Assembly: GCF_013376415.1 (NCBI RefSeq)
Contig: NZ_WYET01000003.1
Span: forward strand, 124,001-188,000
Source: Flagellimonas chongwuensis
Lineage (GTDB): Bacteria; Bacteroidota; Bacteroidia; Flavobacteriales; Flavobacteriaceae
Length of the DNA: 64,000 nt
Reading direction: 5' to 3'
Shown: positions 53,235-63,584 of the stretch, piece after piece
Numbering within the stretch: the first letter of the stretch is position 1
Layout of the letters: every line of letters begins with the position of its first letter
The notes under the pieces: model-generated
What the model saw: the letters and a program-made list of their open reading frames with translations, nothing else
Databases searched by the model: none
Told to the model about the DNA's origin: nothing
Program-made: the position numbers and the translations under genes

Positions 53235-54335
53235 ATGTTACAACGCTTTTTTATTTTCTGCTCGGGAGCGGACACCCAAATTTTAGAGACTTGTTCCAAC
53301 GGGGAACGCAACAAATACGCTGGTATCGGTGCCACGGTATTTTTTACGGCCGTTATGGCATTTATAGCTTCGGGCTATGCGCTTTACACTGTTTTTGACA
53401 ACGTTTATATAGCCACATTCTTTGGTTTGATATGGGGCCTTCTCATCTTCAATTTGGATAGATATATTGTTTCCACCATCAAAAAACGGGACAATTTCAA
53501 GGGCGAATTATTACAAGCGGCCCCTCGAATTGTTTTGGCGCTGATCATTGCCGTTGTGATTTCCAAACCGTTGGAGATGAAGATTTTTGAAAAAGAAATC
53601 AATCAAGTACTATTGGAAGAAAAAAATGCCATGACCTTGGACAACAAGGAACAATTGGCGCTCCAATACACCCCAAAAATTGAAAACCTCAACCAAGATA
53701 TTGCCAACCTGAAGAGTGAAGTTGCCACAAAAGAAGCAGAGACCAACGCGCTTTATGACACCTACATTTCCGAAGCCGAAGGCAGAGCGGGAACCGGTCT
53801 TTTGGGCAAAGGTCCTGTATACAAAGAAAAACGCGAAAAGCACGATGCGGCTCTGGCGGAACTGAATACCTTGAAAGAAACCAATACAGGAAAAATTGCT
53901 GCCATTGAAACAGAAATAGCAGCTCTACAAACCGACTATGATACGGCAGTGGCCAACTCCCAACCCATAATCGATGGTTTTGACGGGTTGATGGCTCGAA
54001 TCGACGCGTTGGGCAAATTGCCTTGGTTTCCTTCTTTCTTTATCTTTTTGCTGTTCTTGGCCATCGAAACCGCGCCCATCATCGCAAAATTAATGTCTCC
54101 GAAAGGAGAATACGACTTCAAATTCGAAGAGCAAGAAAGTGTAGTGGCTACTTGGATTACCCAAAAAGTGGAGCAACGCAAACTTTTGTTGGCCACCGAT
54201 GGGGAGCTCAACCAGCAAATCTACGCGGACATTAAAAACGAGGAGGAGCTCTATCGCTACAAAAAGGAAAAAGCAGAAGAATTGTTACGTTTGCAGGCGG
54301 ACAGCTTCCACAAGCTTCAGGTTAAAAATCTTTAA
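53235..54335 (+). CDS. DUF4407 domain-containing membrane protein
   Basis: 366 residues. Four hydrophobic segments (about 33-55, 61-76, 96-115, 256-276) surround a long Glu/Ala-rich coiled coil (about 140-240, NLNQDIANLKSEVATKEAET). The early GADTQILETC, GIGATVFFTAVMAFIASGYAL and LIFNLDRYIVSTIKK are typical of DUF4407. The C-terminal tail is again charged and coiled (YADIKNEEELYRYKKEKAEELLRLQ). The function is unknown; large coiled membrane proteins of this type are found in many Bacteroidota. It is separated from the M56 gene by a terminator. Confidence 0.88.
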   Translation: MLQRFFIFCSGADTQILETCSNGERNKYAGIGATVFFTAVMAFIASGYALYTVFDNVYIATFFGLIWGLLIFNLDRYIVSTIKKRDNFKGELLQAAPRIVLALIIAVVISKPLEMKIFEKEINQVLLEEKNAMTLDNKEQLALQYTPKIENLNQDIANLKSEVATKEAETNALYDTYISEAEGRAGTGLLGKGPVYKEKREKHDAALAELNTLKETNTGKIAAIETEIAALQTDYDTAVANSQPIIDGFDGLMARIDALGKLPWFPSFFIFLLFLAIETAPIIAKLMSPKGEYDFKFEEQESVVATWITQKVEQRKLLLATDGELNQQIYADIKNEEELYRYKKEKAEELLRLQADSFHKLQVKNL

Positions 54336-54477
54336 ATTTTTAAATACACCGTTGATTCAATCGAGATATTCTTTATCCCGTTTCAGCATCCTTCTTACAT
54401 AGCACTGCCCTATCTTTACACTGTGTTTTTAAGCGATTTGAAAATAATAGTGACTAAAGCGCTTCGATTTAACGTGT

Positions 54478-57400
54478 ATGAAGGATAATAAATGGAACCG
54501 GAAACGAATCCTGAGATTAATCGGGAAAAGCATTCTTGTTTTGTTGACATTGTTCATCATTTTGGTGGTGATCATCCGAACTCCTTGGGCACAAAATATT
54601 ATTGTTTCAAAACTTACGGATTATGTATCCGGTAAAACAAATACCAAGGTCGAGGTAGAAAGAGTCTTCATCACCTTTTCCGGGAACATCATGGCAGAGG
54701 GAATATACCTTGAAGATAAACAGGGGGATACCCTTCTCTACTCCCAAGAAATTCAAATGGACCTCCCCATTTATCCTTTGCTCGTTAAAAATGAACTTTC
54801 CATTGACGATGTAGACTCCAAAAACTTAGTGGCCAATATACGACGGGGCACGGACGCTGAAAGTTTCAATTTTGCCTTTTTGATAGATGCCTTTGCCACT
54901 TCGGATACCACTTCGGTTTCCGAGCCCATGTCCATTTCGCTGGGTGACTTTCAATTTACCGATTGGAAAGTGCGGTATGATGACACCTATCTGGGAACCA
55001 AAATCAATTTGAACCTCGGTGAAATGCAAATTGAGGTAACCGAATTCGACCTTGACGAAATGAATTTCGGAATAGATGATTTTGTTTTAAAGGACAGTCA
55101 ACTTTCCTATGAGCAAACCCGTACCCCTCCAACTTCTGATGATACTTCAACCTCGACCCCACCCAAAATCTCAATCGATGGCATTCAGTTGGAAAAGGTA
55201 GAGCTTGTATACAATTCAGACCCTGATGACATTCAGACCAGGTTGCAATTATCCGAATTTGATTTGACCGAGCTTGCCATTGATGTAGCCAACAACAGTT
55301 ACAAAACGGATGAAATAGCGCTAAAGAACTCCAATATTGTATTGAATCTAAATCAAGCCAAGGACACCATTAAAAGTCAACAGGAAAGCAGTCCTTTCCA
55401 GTGGCCGGAAATGGAATTACAGGCCAATCAACTGGATTTGGAATCAAACACCTTACGTTTTTCAAAAAATGGTGCAAAGCAAAACGATTCTATTTTTAAC
55501 CCTGATGCCTTTACCATCAATGAACTTACTTTCAAAGCGGATGATTTGAACTACGCTCCTTCGGACTTGGCTATTGAACTTGAAGCGTTCAGTTTTCGTG
55601 AAAGTTCTGGTATAGCCCTACAACAATTAGGCTTCGGAGCATCCATCACGGATACCAAAGCGGTTATTTCCAATTTGGCCTTACGGCTAAACGAGAGTTC
55701 TCTCAATGCCAATGCCGACATACGCTACGAATCCTTGGATTCGGCAATGAACAATCCGGAAAATAGCAGTCTTCAGTTGATATTGTCCCAATTGAGCCTG
55801 AATCCTTCGGATTTTCTGCGCTTTTCTCCCGAATTACAAAAAAACACCTACCTGAATACATTGTCCACTAATCCCATAACAGGATACGTTCGGGCTATCG
55901 GAAGTCTGCAAAAAGTAGATGATTTTGAGTCTGAGCTGCAATGGGGACCATCCACATCTTTGAAATTGGAAGGAAGCCTTTCCAACGTTACACAAATGGA
56001 AACCCTTTCCTACGATTTGGACAACTTGAACGTTTGGTCATCGAAAGAAAGCCTTCAACCATTTTTACCTTCGGATAGTTTGTCCATCAATATTCCTGAA
56101 ACCATTGCATTGACCGGTACGCTAAAAGGTGACCTTGAATCATTCCGAACCAATACCATTTTAAAAACTCCTGAGGGACAAATAGCATTGGATGCTTCTG
56201 CACAACTTGGAGAAACCAAAAAATTTAATGGAACCATTTCCACAGATAGTCTTCAATTGGGAGCAATACTTCAAAATAATCAACTTGGGACCATTTCCCT
56301 ACAACTCAAGGGTTCCGGTTCGGGAACGGAACTGTCCAATATGGATGCCCAATTGGAAGGAGTCATTGGTCAATTTAAATTCCAGGAATACAATTACAAG
56401 GATATAACCATTAGGGGGAAACTCTCCAACGGGAGTGGTGATATTTCACTTGCGTTAAAGGATGAAAACCTCAATTTGTCAGCCAACACCCTCATCGATT
56501 TCACCTCAGAAAGCAACAATATAACCTTTACGTCCAACATCATCGGTGCCTACCTCCAAAAATTGGGCTTCACAAGAGATAATATTAAGATAGCAGGGGA
56601 TATCGAAGGGTCATATAGAGGACTTTCCAGTAACTACGCCATTGAAGCTTCCATAAAAAATGGAATCGCAGTGACCGATGATAGGCAATATCAAATTGAG
56701 CCTATACTACTGAATGCACGCGTAGAAGATTCCATTACCGACGCCACCGTAAAGAGTGGTTTTCTAAATGGCGGTCTGTATTCGAATGCATCCTTGAACA
56801 GAATAAACACTGCTTTAAAACGGCAACTGGAAAATTATTTTTCCCCGGATAGCCTTTCACACAATCTGGATGATGTAGAGGCAAGATTGGATTTGGCCCT
56901 AAAACCAACGCCCATCATCTCCAAAGTATTCTTGGACGGTTTCGAAGACTTGGATTCACTGAACATTGATGTCAAGTTTAATGCATTGACCAAAAAACTG
57001 GACGGGAAAGTATCCGTTCCAAAGTTTTCGTACGCCGGAAGTATTGTAGATAGTCTTGAAGTGGATTTGCAAGGCGATTCGACCAATCTGAATTTCTATG
57101 CAGGTCTCAAAAATTTTGAATACGACCCCATCAACCTTAAAAGAACCTTCATCGAAGGGAATTTAAAGAACAAAGAACTGGAACTGGACTTTAATTCCAT
57201 TAGTGACACCACAGAGATTATGCATATTTCTTCAGAGTTGGTCTTTAAAAAGGATACCCTGAGCTTACATATTTCCCCCGAGAACCTATTGTTGAACAAA
57301 AAAGCGTGGGAAATTCCGGATGACAATAAAATCACGATGACCGAGGCTTACACCCAATTTCAAAACGTAGTGTTGTCAAGGAACAATCAAAAACTGGAAG

Positions 57401-59469
57401 TTTCCACCACAGTGCCCAAAATGGACAAAGAGCATATTGGCATCATTTTCGAAAACTTCCAAATACAGACCTTTTTAAGCCTTTTAAACCCTGATGAAGC
57501 ATTGGCAAAAGGAACAGTGCAGGGTAATTTTGTGGTGTTAAACCCATATGGTGCTTCAGGGCTGGTGTCCAAATTGGACATCAACGATTTCAGCGTGATG
57601 CAAAATCCGTTGGGCACCCTTAGTTTAAATGCCTCATCAAAATCGCTCTCCGATTATGATTTTGATTTGGCGTTGCAAAACGGAGGCGCGGATTTAAATC
57701 TGACAGGTGATTATGTGGCAAACGAAAACGGTGCACAATTAAATTTAGATCTGGATATTCAAAAATTTGAAACAAAGATTGTTCAAGCGTTTTTAAATGA
57801 AGAACTATCCAATCCGTCCGGGTACCTTTCTGGGAACATGGAAGTGAACGGAACACTAAGTGACCCAAATTATTCAGGAAGATTAAACTTTAACGATGTT
57901 GGCATTACCTTATCCGCCTTCAAAACCAACTTGGGCATAGATAATCAAACATTAAACCTGAATGAGGAAGAAATCACATTCGACAGTTTTAGCATTACCG
58001 ATGCCGATAAGGGCACATTGGTTTTGGATGGTTCTATAATAACCGGAGACCTTCTGAACCCAGATTTTGAATTATCGATTACTGCTGACAACTTTAAGGC
58101 GCTTGACTCCAAAAAGGGCGATAACGAACTGGTTTATGGTACAGCGGTAATTGATGCAGATGTAGAGGTGACCGGCAATTTAGAGATTCCTATAATCAAC
58201 GGAAGTTTCACGATTGGTGACGCCACCAACCTCACCTATGTGGTTCCACAAGCCCAGTATGAAATTCAAGGAAGGGAAGGCGTGGTGATATTTGTCAACA
58301 GAGAAAATCCTGATGCCATATTGACAAGGGATTCCAATGAAGCTCCCGATTCTGTTTTTGCCGGAATGGATATCAGTACAAATCTAGAAATTTCGGACGA
58401 AGCGGTCTTTAAGGTGATATTGGATGAAAAAACAGGGGATATGCTACAGGCTTCCGGTAATGCCAATTTAAAATTGGATATCAATCCAAATCAGGATATT
58501 GGACTGTCGGGCAGATTGGAGCTTAGTTCGGGATTTTATAAAACGAGTCTTTACAATTTGGTGAGCCGAGAGTTTACGATAAATAAAGGCAGCAGTGTTA
58601 CTTGGTCCGGAGACCCGTACAACGCGAAATTGGATGTAACCGCCACCTACGAAATCGAAACTTCTGCAGCTCCGCTGATGTCTTCCATTAGCTATGGTCA
58701 AGATAGCGGAGTTTCCAATCAGTACCAACGGTCTTCCACCTTTTTGGTGTATTTGAATATCGGGGGTGAAATTACAGGGCCGGAAATTTCATTTGCCCTT
58801 GATATGCCAGAAAATGCCCAAGGAAGTTATGGTGGCGGTGTGTATGGGCGCATCCAACAGTTGAACCAACAGGAATCCGAACTCAACAAACAAGTGTTTT
58901 CACTGTTGGCTTTGAACCGTTTTTATCCTACCTCAGGAAGTGATGGAAGTGCCGGAGGCGCCGTTGCCCTCGCACGTAATAACGTGAACAAAGTACTATC
59001 CGGCGAACTTAATACCATCTCCAACAGATTATTGGGCAATACTGGACTAGAACTGGATTTTGACTTGGACAGCTTCCAAGAAACGCAAGGAGATGGGCTA
59101 CAAAATAGAACACAGTTGAACATCAGCGCACAAAAGAAATTATTTAATGACCGTGTCATCGTTTCGGCCGGTAGCGCCGTTGATGTAGAAGGTACACCAT
59201 CCAGTTCCGAGACCGCCACACCCGTGATCGGTAATGTAACATTGGAGTATCTTTTGAACGAACAAGGCAATTATCGGTTGAAGGGCTTTAGGCGACAGGA
59301 ATACCAAAATATTATTGATGGCCAATTGATCGTAACCGGACTGGCCTTTATTTTTGACAGGGAATTCAACAAGTTCAGTCAATTGTTCAGTCCCATCAAA
59401 CCAAAGGCCAAAGAAGAAGAGGATGAGCAGGACGAAGAAACCAAGAACAAGCAAGAAAATAACCCATAA
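54478..59469 (+). CDS. tamB: TamB-like translocation/assembly protein
   Basis: 1663 residues. One N-terminal helix (about 17-35, ILVLLTLFIILVVIIRTPWA) is followed by a long, repetitive beta-rich periplasmic region typical of the AsmA/TamB superfamily, a bridge-like lipid-transfer fold. The C-terminal DUF490-type domain has YEIQGREGVVIFVNRENPDA and LNQQESELNKQVFSLLALNRF. The C-terminus ends in an acidic Lys/Glu-rich tail. TamB proteins act with TamA or other BamA-family proteins in outer-membrane biogenesis or lipid transfer. Its gene precedes the TamA-like gene by 15 bp. Confidence 0.9.
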   Translation: MKDNKWNRKRILRLIGKSILVLLTLFIILVVIIRTPWAQNIIVSKLTDYVSGKTNTKVEVERVFITFSGNIMAEGIYLEDKQGDTLLYSQEIQMDLPIYPLLVKNELSIDDVDSKNLVANIRRGTDAESFNFAFLIDAFATSDTTSVSEPMSISLGDFQFTDWKVRYDDTYLGTKINLNLGEMQIEVTEFDLDEMNFGIDDFVLKDSQLSYEQTRTPPTSDDTSTSTPPKISIDGIQLEKVELVYNSDPDDIQTRLQLSEFDLTELAIDVANNSYKTDEIALKNSNIVLNLNQAKDTIKSQQESSPFQWPEMELQANQLDLESNTLRFSKNGAKQNDSIFNPDAFTINELTFKADDLNYAPSDLAIELEAFSFRESSGIALQQLGFGASITDTKAVISNLALRLNESSLNANADIRYESLDSAMNNPENSSLQLILSQLSLNPSDFLRFSPELQKNTYLNTLSTNPITGYVRAIGSLQKVDDFESELQWGPSTSLKLEGSLSNVTQMETLSYDLDNLNVWSSKESLQPFLPSDSLSINIPETIALTGTLKGDLESFRTNTILKTPEGQIALDASAQLGETKKFNGTISTDSLQLGAILQNNQLGTISLQLKGSGSGTELSNMDAQLEGVIGQFKFQEYNYKDITIRGKLSNGSGDISLALKDENLNLSANTLIDFTSESNNITFTSNIIGAYLQKLGFTRDNIKIAGDIEGSYRGLSSNYAIEASIKNGIAVTDDRQYQIEPILLNARVEDSITDATVKSGFLNGGLYSNASLNRINTALKRQLENYFSPDSLSHNLDDVEARLDLALKPTPIISKVFLDGFEDLDSLNIDVKFNALTKKLDGKVSVPKFSYAGSIVDSLEVDLQGDSTNLNFYAGLKNFEYDPINLKRTFIEGNLKNKELELDFNSISDTTEIMHISSELVFKKDTLSLHISPENLLLNKKAWEIPDDNKITMTEAYTQFQNVVLSRNNQKLEVSTTVPKMDKEHIGIIFENFQIQTFLSLLNPDEALAKGTVQGNFVVLNPYGASGLVSKLDINDFSVMQNPLGTLSLNASSKSLSDYDFDLALQNGGADLNLTGDYVANENGAQLNLDLDIQKFETKIVQAFLNEELSNPSGYLSGNMEVNGTLSDPNYSGRLNFNDVGITLSAFKTNLGIDNQTLNLNEEEITFDSFSITDADKGTLVLDGSIITGDLLNPDFELSITADNFKALDSKKGDNELVYGTAVIDADVEVTGNLEIPIINGSFTIGDATNLTYVVPQAQYEIQGREGVVIFVNRENPDAILTRDSNEAPDSVFAGMDISTNLEISDEAVFKVILDEKTGDMLQASGNANLKLDINPNQDIGLSGRLELSSGFYKTSLYNLVSREFTINKGSSVTWSGDPYNAKLDVTATYEIETSAAPLMSSISYGQDSGVSNQYQRSSTFLVYLNIGGEITGPEISFALDMPENAQGSYGGGVYGRIQQLNQQESELNKQVFSLLALNRFYPTSGSDGSAGGAVALARNNVNKVLSGELNTISNRLLGNTGLELDFDLDSFQETQGDGLQNRTQLNISAQKKLFNDRVIVSAGSAVDVEGTPSSSETATPVIGNVTLEYLLNEQGNYRLKGFRRQEYQNIIDGQLIVTGLAFIFDREFNKFSQLFSPIKPKAKEEEDEQDEETKNKQENNP

Positions 59470-59484
59470 CCCAAACATTAGTTT

Positions 59485-61809
59485 TTGAAAAATCAACTTA
59501 TAAAATATCTGTTCTTTGGTTTGATGGCAATCACCTTGCTGCACTCCTGTAGTATCCAAAAATTTATTCCAGAGGGTGAGCGACTGTACACCGGTGCCGA
59601 GTTAAATTTGGAAAAAGAGGGGGATGTTGGTCAAGTAAAAGATGTAAAAGTCGAATTGACCAGTTTGATTGAACCCAATCCAAACACCACATTTCTTGGA
59701 ATGAAACCCGGTTTGTTCTTTCATTATAAAGCACAGCGAGAAAAGCCCGGTTTTATATATCGATTTCTGAACAAATCCTTTGGAGAGGAACCTGTGTATT
59801 TTTCCGAAGTAAATCCTGAGCGAGTAGAGGAACTTATTCTGAACCGTTTGGACAACAATGGATTTTTCTACAGCAAGGCCAGCTCGGAGACCATTCTTAA
59901 GAAAAAGCGTGCTTCCGTAAATTACACAGCAACAGTTGAAGTACCCTACACGCTGGAAAATTATCAAGTTGATAAAGATTCCCTCCCTATATACGAGGAG
60001 CTGACCGACATTGCCAAGGAGTCCCCATTATCCAAAGACGACCGATTTGACCTCGACCTGCTAAAAGCGGAACGAGAAAGACTTGATTTTAACCTGAAAC
60101 AACGAGGCTACTACAACAGTAATGCAAACCTTTTCATTTTTGAAGCGGACACCAATCAATATAAAAACCGAAAATTTGATCTATTCCTTCGATTAAAAAA
60201 GAAAGCACCCAAAAAAACAGCGATACCCTACACCATCGATTCCATAACGGTATATCCTAATTATTCCATCGAGGGGGACACCCTGCCACTTTCCAAACAG
60301 AATATAACTACCATAAATGGCACGGATTTTATTCAGAACGAATACTATTTTAAACCTGAGTTACTGGAGACCTATATGCTCTTTAAAGAAGGTGACCTTT
60401 ACAACGCCAACACCTCCAAAATCACAAGTAACCGGTTGTCCTCATTAGGCAGTTATAAGTATGTAAATATTCAATATCGGGAACTGGACACCACTATGGC
60501 CAATGGCAAGGGAGGCTCACTAGCAGCTGATATCTATCTGGCACCTTTAACGAAACGCTCTCTACGGGCAGAAATTCAGGCTGTGACCAAATCAAACGGG
60601 TTCACCGGGCCTGGTCTACTGTTGACTTACAGTAACAGAAACCTCTTTCACGGCGGAGAAACCTTAAGCCTGTCCACACATTTCTCCTATGAGTCACAAT
60701 TAAGTTCTGGCGATAATTCAAACTTGAGCAGCATTGCTTGGGGTGTAAAAGGTGATTTGATTTTTCCCAGATCCATTCCGTTTTCACCAAGAAATTTTAG
60801 ATATTCAGTACCTAAGACCAAGATTTCAGCAGGTGTCGATTATCTAAGACGAAGCCAATTGTTCACCTTAAGCTCCATAAACGGCTCTTTTGGATACACC
60901 TGGAAGGAAAATAGGTATGTCTATCACCAATTGGACCCGATAAGCTTAAATTACTCCAGACTGTCCAATGTAACGGATGAATTTCAACAAATATTGGACG
61001 ACAATCCTTTTCTACAAAGAAGTTTTGAGCAACGTTTTATTGCCGGACTTTTGTATGGATTCACTTATGATGAAGTCTCGGATATAGATAAGGAATATCC
61101 TATTTTCTTCTCCACCAACATTGATTTGGCAGGCAACCTTTTCAGTTTGATTGACGGCGGTTCTGGCACAATTCTAGGCTCCGAATATGCCCAATATGCA
61201 AAAATGGATGTTGATTTTCGTTTCTATTTAAGATGGGACAGAGAGCAAACATTGGTTTCAAGAGTCTACGCCGGGTGGGGTGTACCCTACGGAAACAGTG
61301 AAACCTTACCCTTTGTAAAGCAATTCTTCTCCGGGGGTCCCTACAGTGTTAGGGCATTTGATATCCGTTCTTTGGGACCGGGCAACTTCAATGCGGTTGC
61401 AGACGATTCCTCCACCGACTATTTTGATCGCTCTGGTAACCTAAAACTGGAAGCTAACCTTGAGTATCGCTTTCCCATATTTTCTTATTTAAAAGGTGCC
61501 TTTTTTGTGGATGCGGGGAACGTTTGGCTTACCGGAAACTATGACGAATTGGAAAATGACCAACAAAACAGTACCTCTTCCAACTCCCTTTTTACCGATG
61601 GTAAATTTGAATCGGATTGGTTAAACGAAGTTGCAGCGGGATTTGGTTTTGGTCTTCGAGTGGATATTCAAAATTTTGTGATTCGGTTTGACCTGGCCTC
61701 TCCGTTCAGGGTGCCGTCCCGACCTGAAAATGACCGATGGAATGTGCCCTTCTTTGGTAATAAGGGAAACAATGCCACTCTAAACTTTGCTATTGGTTAC
61801 CCTTTTTAA
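59485..61809 (+). CDS. tamA: TamA/BamA-family outer-membrane protein
   Basis: 774 residues with a TTG start: MKNQLIKYLFFGLMAITLLHSC gives a normal signal and lipobox (Cys near residue 22), while the next ATG (59524) would cut into the signal. POTRA-like regions fill about 30-330 (YTGAELNLEKEGDV, DLLKAERERLDFNLKQRGYYN), and a 16-strand Omp85 barrel follows with FFSGGPYSVRAFDIRSLGPG, the VRGF-like motif of the family, ending in AIGYPF. It should assemble outer-membrane proteins with TamB. The stop overlaps the convergent MutS-like gene by 4 bp. Confidence 0.9.
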   Translation: MKNQLIKYLFFGLMAITLLHSCSIQKFIPEGERLYTGAELNLEKEGDVGQVKDVKVELTSLIEPNPNTTFLGMKPGLFFHYKAQREKPGFIYRFLNKSFGEEPVYFSEVNPERVEELILNRLDNNGFFYSKASSETILKKKRASVNYTATVEVPYTLENYQVDKDSLPIYEELTDIAKESPLSKDDRFDLDLLKAERERLDFNLKQRGYYNSNANLFIFEADTNQYKNRKFDLFLRLKKKAPKKTAIPYTIDSITVYPNYSIEGDTLPLSKQNITTINGTDFIQNEYYFKPELLETYMLFKEGDLYNANTSKITSNRLSSLGSYKYVNIQYRELDTTMANGKGGSLAADIYLAPLTKRSLRAEIQAVTKSNGFTGPGLLLTYSNRNLFHGGETLSLSTHFSYESQLSSGDNSNLSSIAWGVKGDLIFPRSIPFSPRNFRYSVPKTKISAGVDYLRRSQLFTLSSINGSFGYTWKENRYVYHQLDPISLNYSRLSNVTDEFQQILDDNPFLQRSFEQRFIAGLLYGFTYDEVSDIDKEYPIFFSTNIDLAGNLFSLIDGGSGTILGSEYAQYAKMDVDFRFYLRWDREQTLVSRVYAGWGVPYGNSETLPFVKQFFSGGPYSVRAFDIRSLGPGNFNAVADDSSTDYFDRSGNLKLEANLEYRFPIFSYLKGAFFVDAGNVWLTGNYDELENDQQNSTSSNSLFTDGKFESDWLNEVAAGFGFGLRVDIQNFVIRFDLASPFRVPSRPENDRWNVPFFGNKGNNATLNFAIGYPF

Positions 61810-63578
61810 TCTTTAATGATATCCATCTTTCGCAACAGAAAGGAGGCATTCATATTTTGGCAGACACCCTCTTTAAACTTATAATCAAAAAAGAGCTCAC
61901 CATCCACAATTTGTGCATCAAAATAGCGGTTTTCCACTTCTGGAAGTTCATCGGCTAAGGTACACAGGCTCAAATCGTGCGTAGCGACCATCCCCGTGGA
62001 CCCGTTTTTTACCAATCGCTCTACAAACTTTTTGGAGCCTTCGGCCTTATCCACGCTGTTGGTGCCTTTTAATATTTCATCCAGGATTACAAAGCAGTCG
62101 TCCTTTTCCAACTCATCCACGATATATTTTAAGCGTTTGAGCTCGGCATAAAAATAAGAGGTTTCGTCCGTCAAGGAATCCGAAGAACGCATACTGGTCA
62201 ACAAACGTACAGGATTATAATGTACCTCTTTCCCCTTTACTGGCAGGCCCATGTTCGCCATAACTATCTGCAGGCCAATGGCACGTAAAAATGTACTTTT
62301 CCCGGCCATATTGGCCCCGGTAACAATACAGAAGCGGCCTTTTCCTATTTCAAAATCGTTCAGAATATTTTTTTGAGGATCCACAAGAGGATGCCCCACT
62401 TCCTTGCCACTTAGTACAGCATCATTCTGCACCAATGTTGGATAGGTATGATCGGGATGATTAAAGGCATATGTACCCAAGCTGATGTATGCATCAAACT
62501 GGGCAATGGCCGAAAACCAACCTTCCACCTCTTCTCCGTAGGTTGAAATCCACTTTTCAACACTAAAAGCATAATAGACACTATAGAGTCCCAGACCTTG
62601 GGCAAACATTGAAATCAAAAGGTTGTATTGCTGTTCCAGCATCGTGGTGCTTTGGGAAAACCGCTTCAATATTTTTGAGGTCTTCTCTCCTTTTACCTCT
62701 AATTTCTTCTGAAGTTCTTGTAATACTTCTGAAGAAAATGTCCGCTCTTCAAGTTCCGAGATCAGCCGTTGATGTTGTTGAATGGTTTCTTGTGCCTCGG
62801 AGACTTTTCCCGTAAATGAAAGAATTTTTTTAGCGAAACGGCCAACCATTCCAGCACCGAGTACATACCAGAACAAAATCAAACTCTCTGGAACATACCC
62901 TAAGAATGCCAATGCAATCAAGACCAAGGATAAAAATGTAAAAATGAGTGGTAGGGTTCCCGCCCACTTGGGCATAAACGGTTTGTGGTTTTTCATCCAA
63001 TCGGAAACCACATCAGGAGCGATTTTAGGTTTTGTCTCTCCAGCCAATGCTGAAAAATGTTGACGCCATTCGGGCAACTGGGCCAATTCTTGAATTGCAG
63101 CCTGCTTTAGGGCAATATCCTTTGGATATCCATCCAACAACAGGTTTGAAAATACTTCCCTGCCCTGCACCAAAGTGGTACGGTTCGCGTACTGATAAAA
63201 GGAGCCACGTCCAAAAATGTCCAAATCCTGTGCATAAGGATGGTCCGGTTCCAGAAACTCCTTGCCTTCCGGTAGATAGTGAAATCGGCGGGCCAAAATA
63301 TCCAGTTCAGTGTCATTGATCTCAATAAGCCTTTGCAGATATTCCTTATATCTTTTTACGTTGCTGAACCGAGTGACCAAATACAAAAACAGGATGAAGC
63401 CAACAGGCAACAACACAAATAACAACGAGTTGCCCCAAAGAAAATAGACACCTAATGCCATAGCCACAAAAACAGATAGTCGCAATGTAGCCAATAGGCC
63501 CAATCGTTTTTTGACTTGTTGAAGTTCTTGCTGATGTTTTTCTCGTTGGGAGGTATAAAAGCCCTTTAAATCTTCCAT
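61806..63578 (-). CDS. membrane-anchored MutS-family ATPase
   Basis: 590 residues. The C-terminal half is a MutS-type ABC ATPase with Walker A GANMAGKST (421-429), then TSMRSSDSLTDETSYFYAELKR, Walker B CFVILDEILKGTNS and ATHDLSLC. There is no mismatch-recognition domain (no F-x-E motif) and no Smr domain. Hydrophobic segments near 29-48, 51-69, 206-228 and 231-247 suggest up to four membrane helices, unusual for a mismatch-repair protein. The family occurs in Bacteroidota and is sometimes named MutS-like, but its role is unknown. It lies 6 bp downstream of the YjbR/MmcQ gene on the same strand. Confidence 0.85.
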   Translation of the reverse strand: MEDLKGFYTSQREKHQQELQQVKKRLGLLATLRLSVFVAMALGVYFLWGNSLLFVLLPVGFILFLYLVTRFSNVKRYKEYLQRLIEINDTELDILARRFHYLPEGKEFLEPDHPYAQDLDIFGRGSFYQYANRTTLVQGREVFSNLLLDGYPKDIALKQAAIQELAQLPEWRQHFSALAGETKPKIAPDVVSDWMKNHKPFMPKWAGTLPLIFTFLSLVLIALAFLGYVPESLILFWYVLGAGMVGRFAKKILSFTGKVSEAQETIQQHQRLISELEERTFSSEVLQELQKKLEVKGEKTSKILKRFSQSTTMLEQQYNLLISMFAQGLGLYSVYYAFSVEKWISTYGEEVEGWFSAIAQFDAYISLGTYAFNHPDHTYPTLVQNDAVLSGKEVGHPLVDPQKNILNDFEIGKGRFCIVTGANMAGKSTFLRAIGLQIVMANMGLPVKGKEVHYNPVRLLTSMRSSDSLTDETSYFYAELKRLKYIVDELEKDDCFVILDEILKGTNSVDKAEGSKKFVERLVKNGSTGMVATHDLSLCTLADELPEVENRYFDAQIVDGELFFDYKFKEGVCQNMNASFLLRKMDIIKD

Positions 63579-63584
63579 GTACTA

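Noticed and set aside
53235-54335. DUF4407 protein as part of the BlaI-M56 circuit
   Set aside because: A strong terminator lies between them and no BlaI-type operator is seen before it, so the association is not supported.
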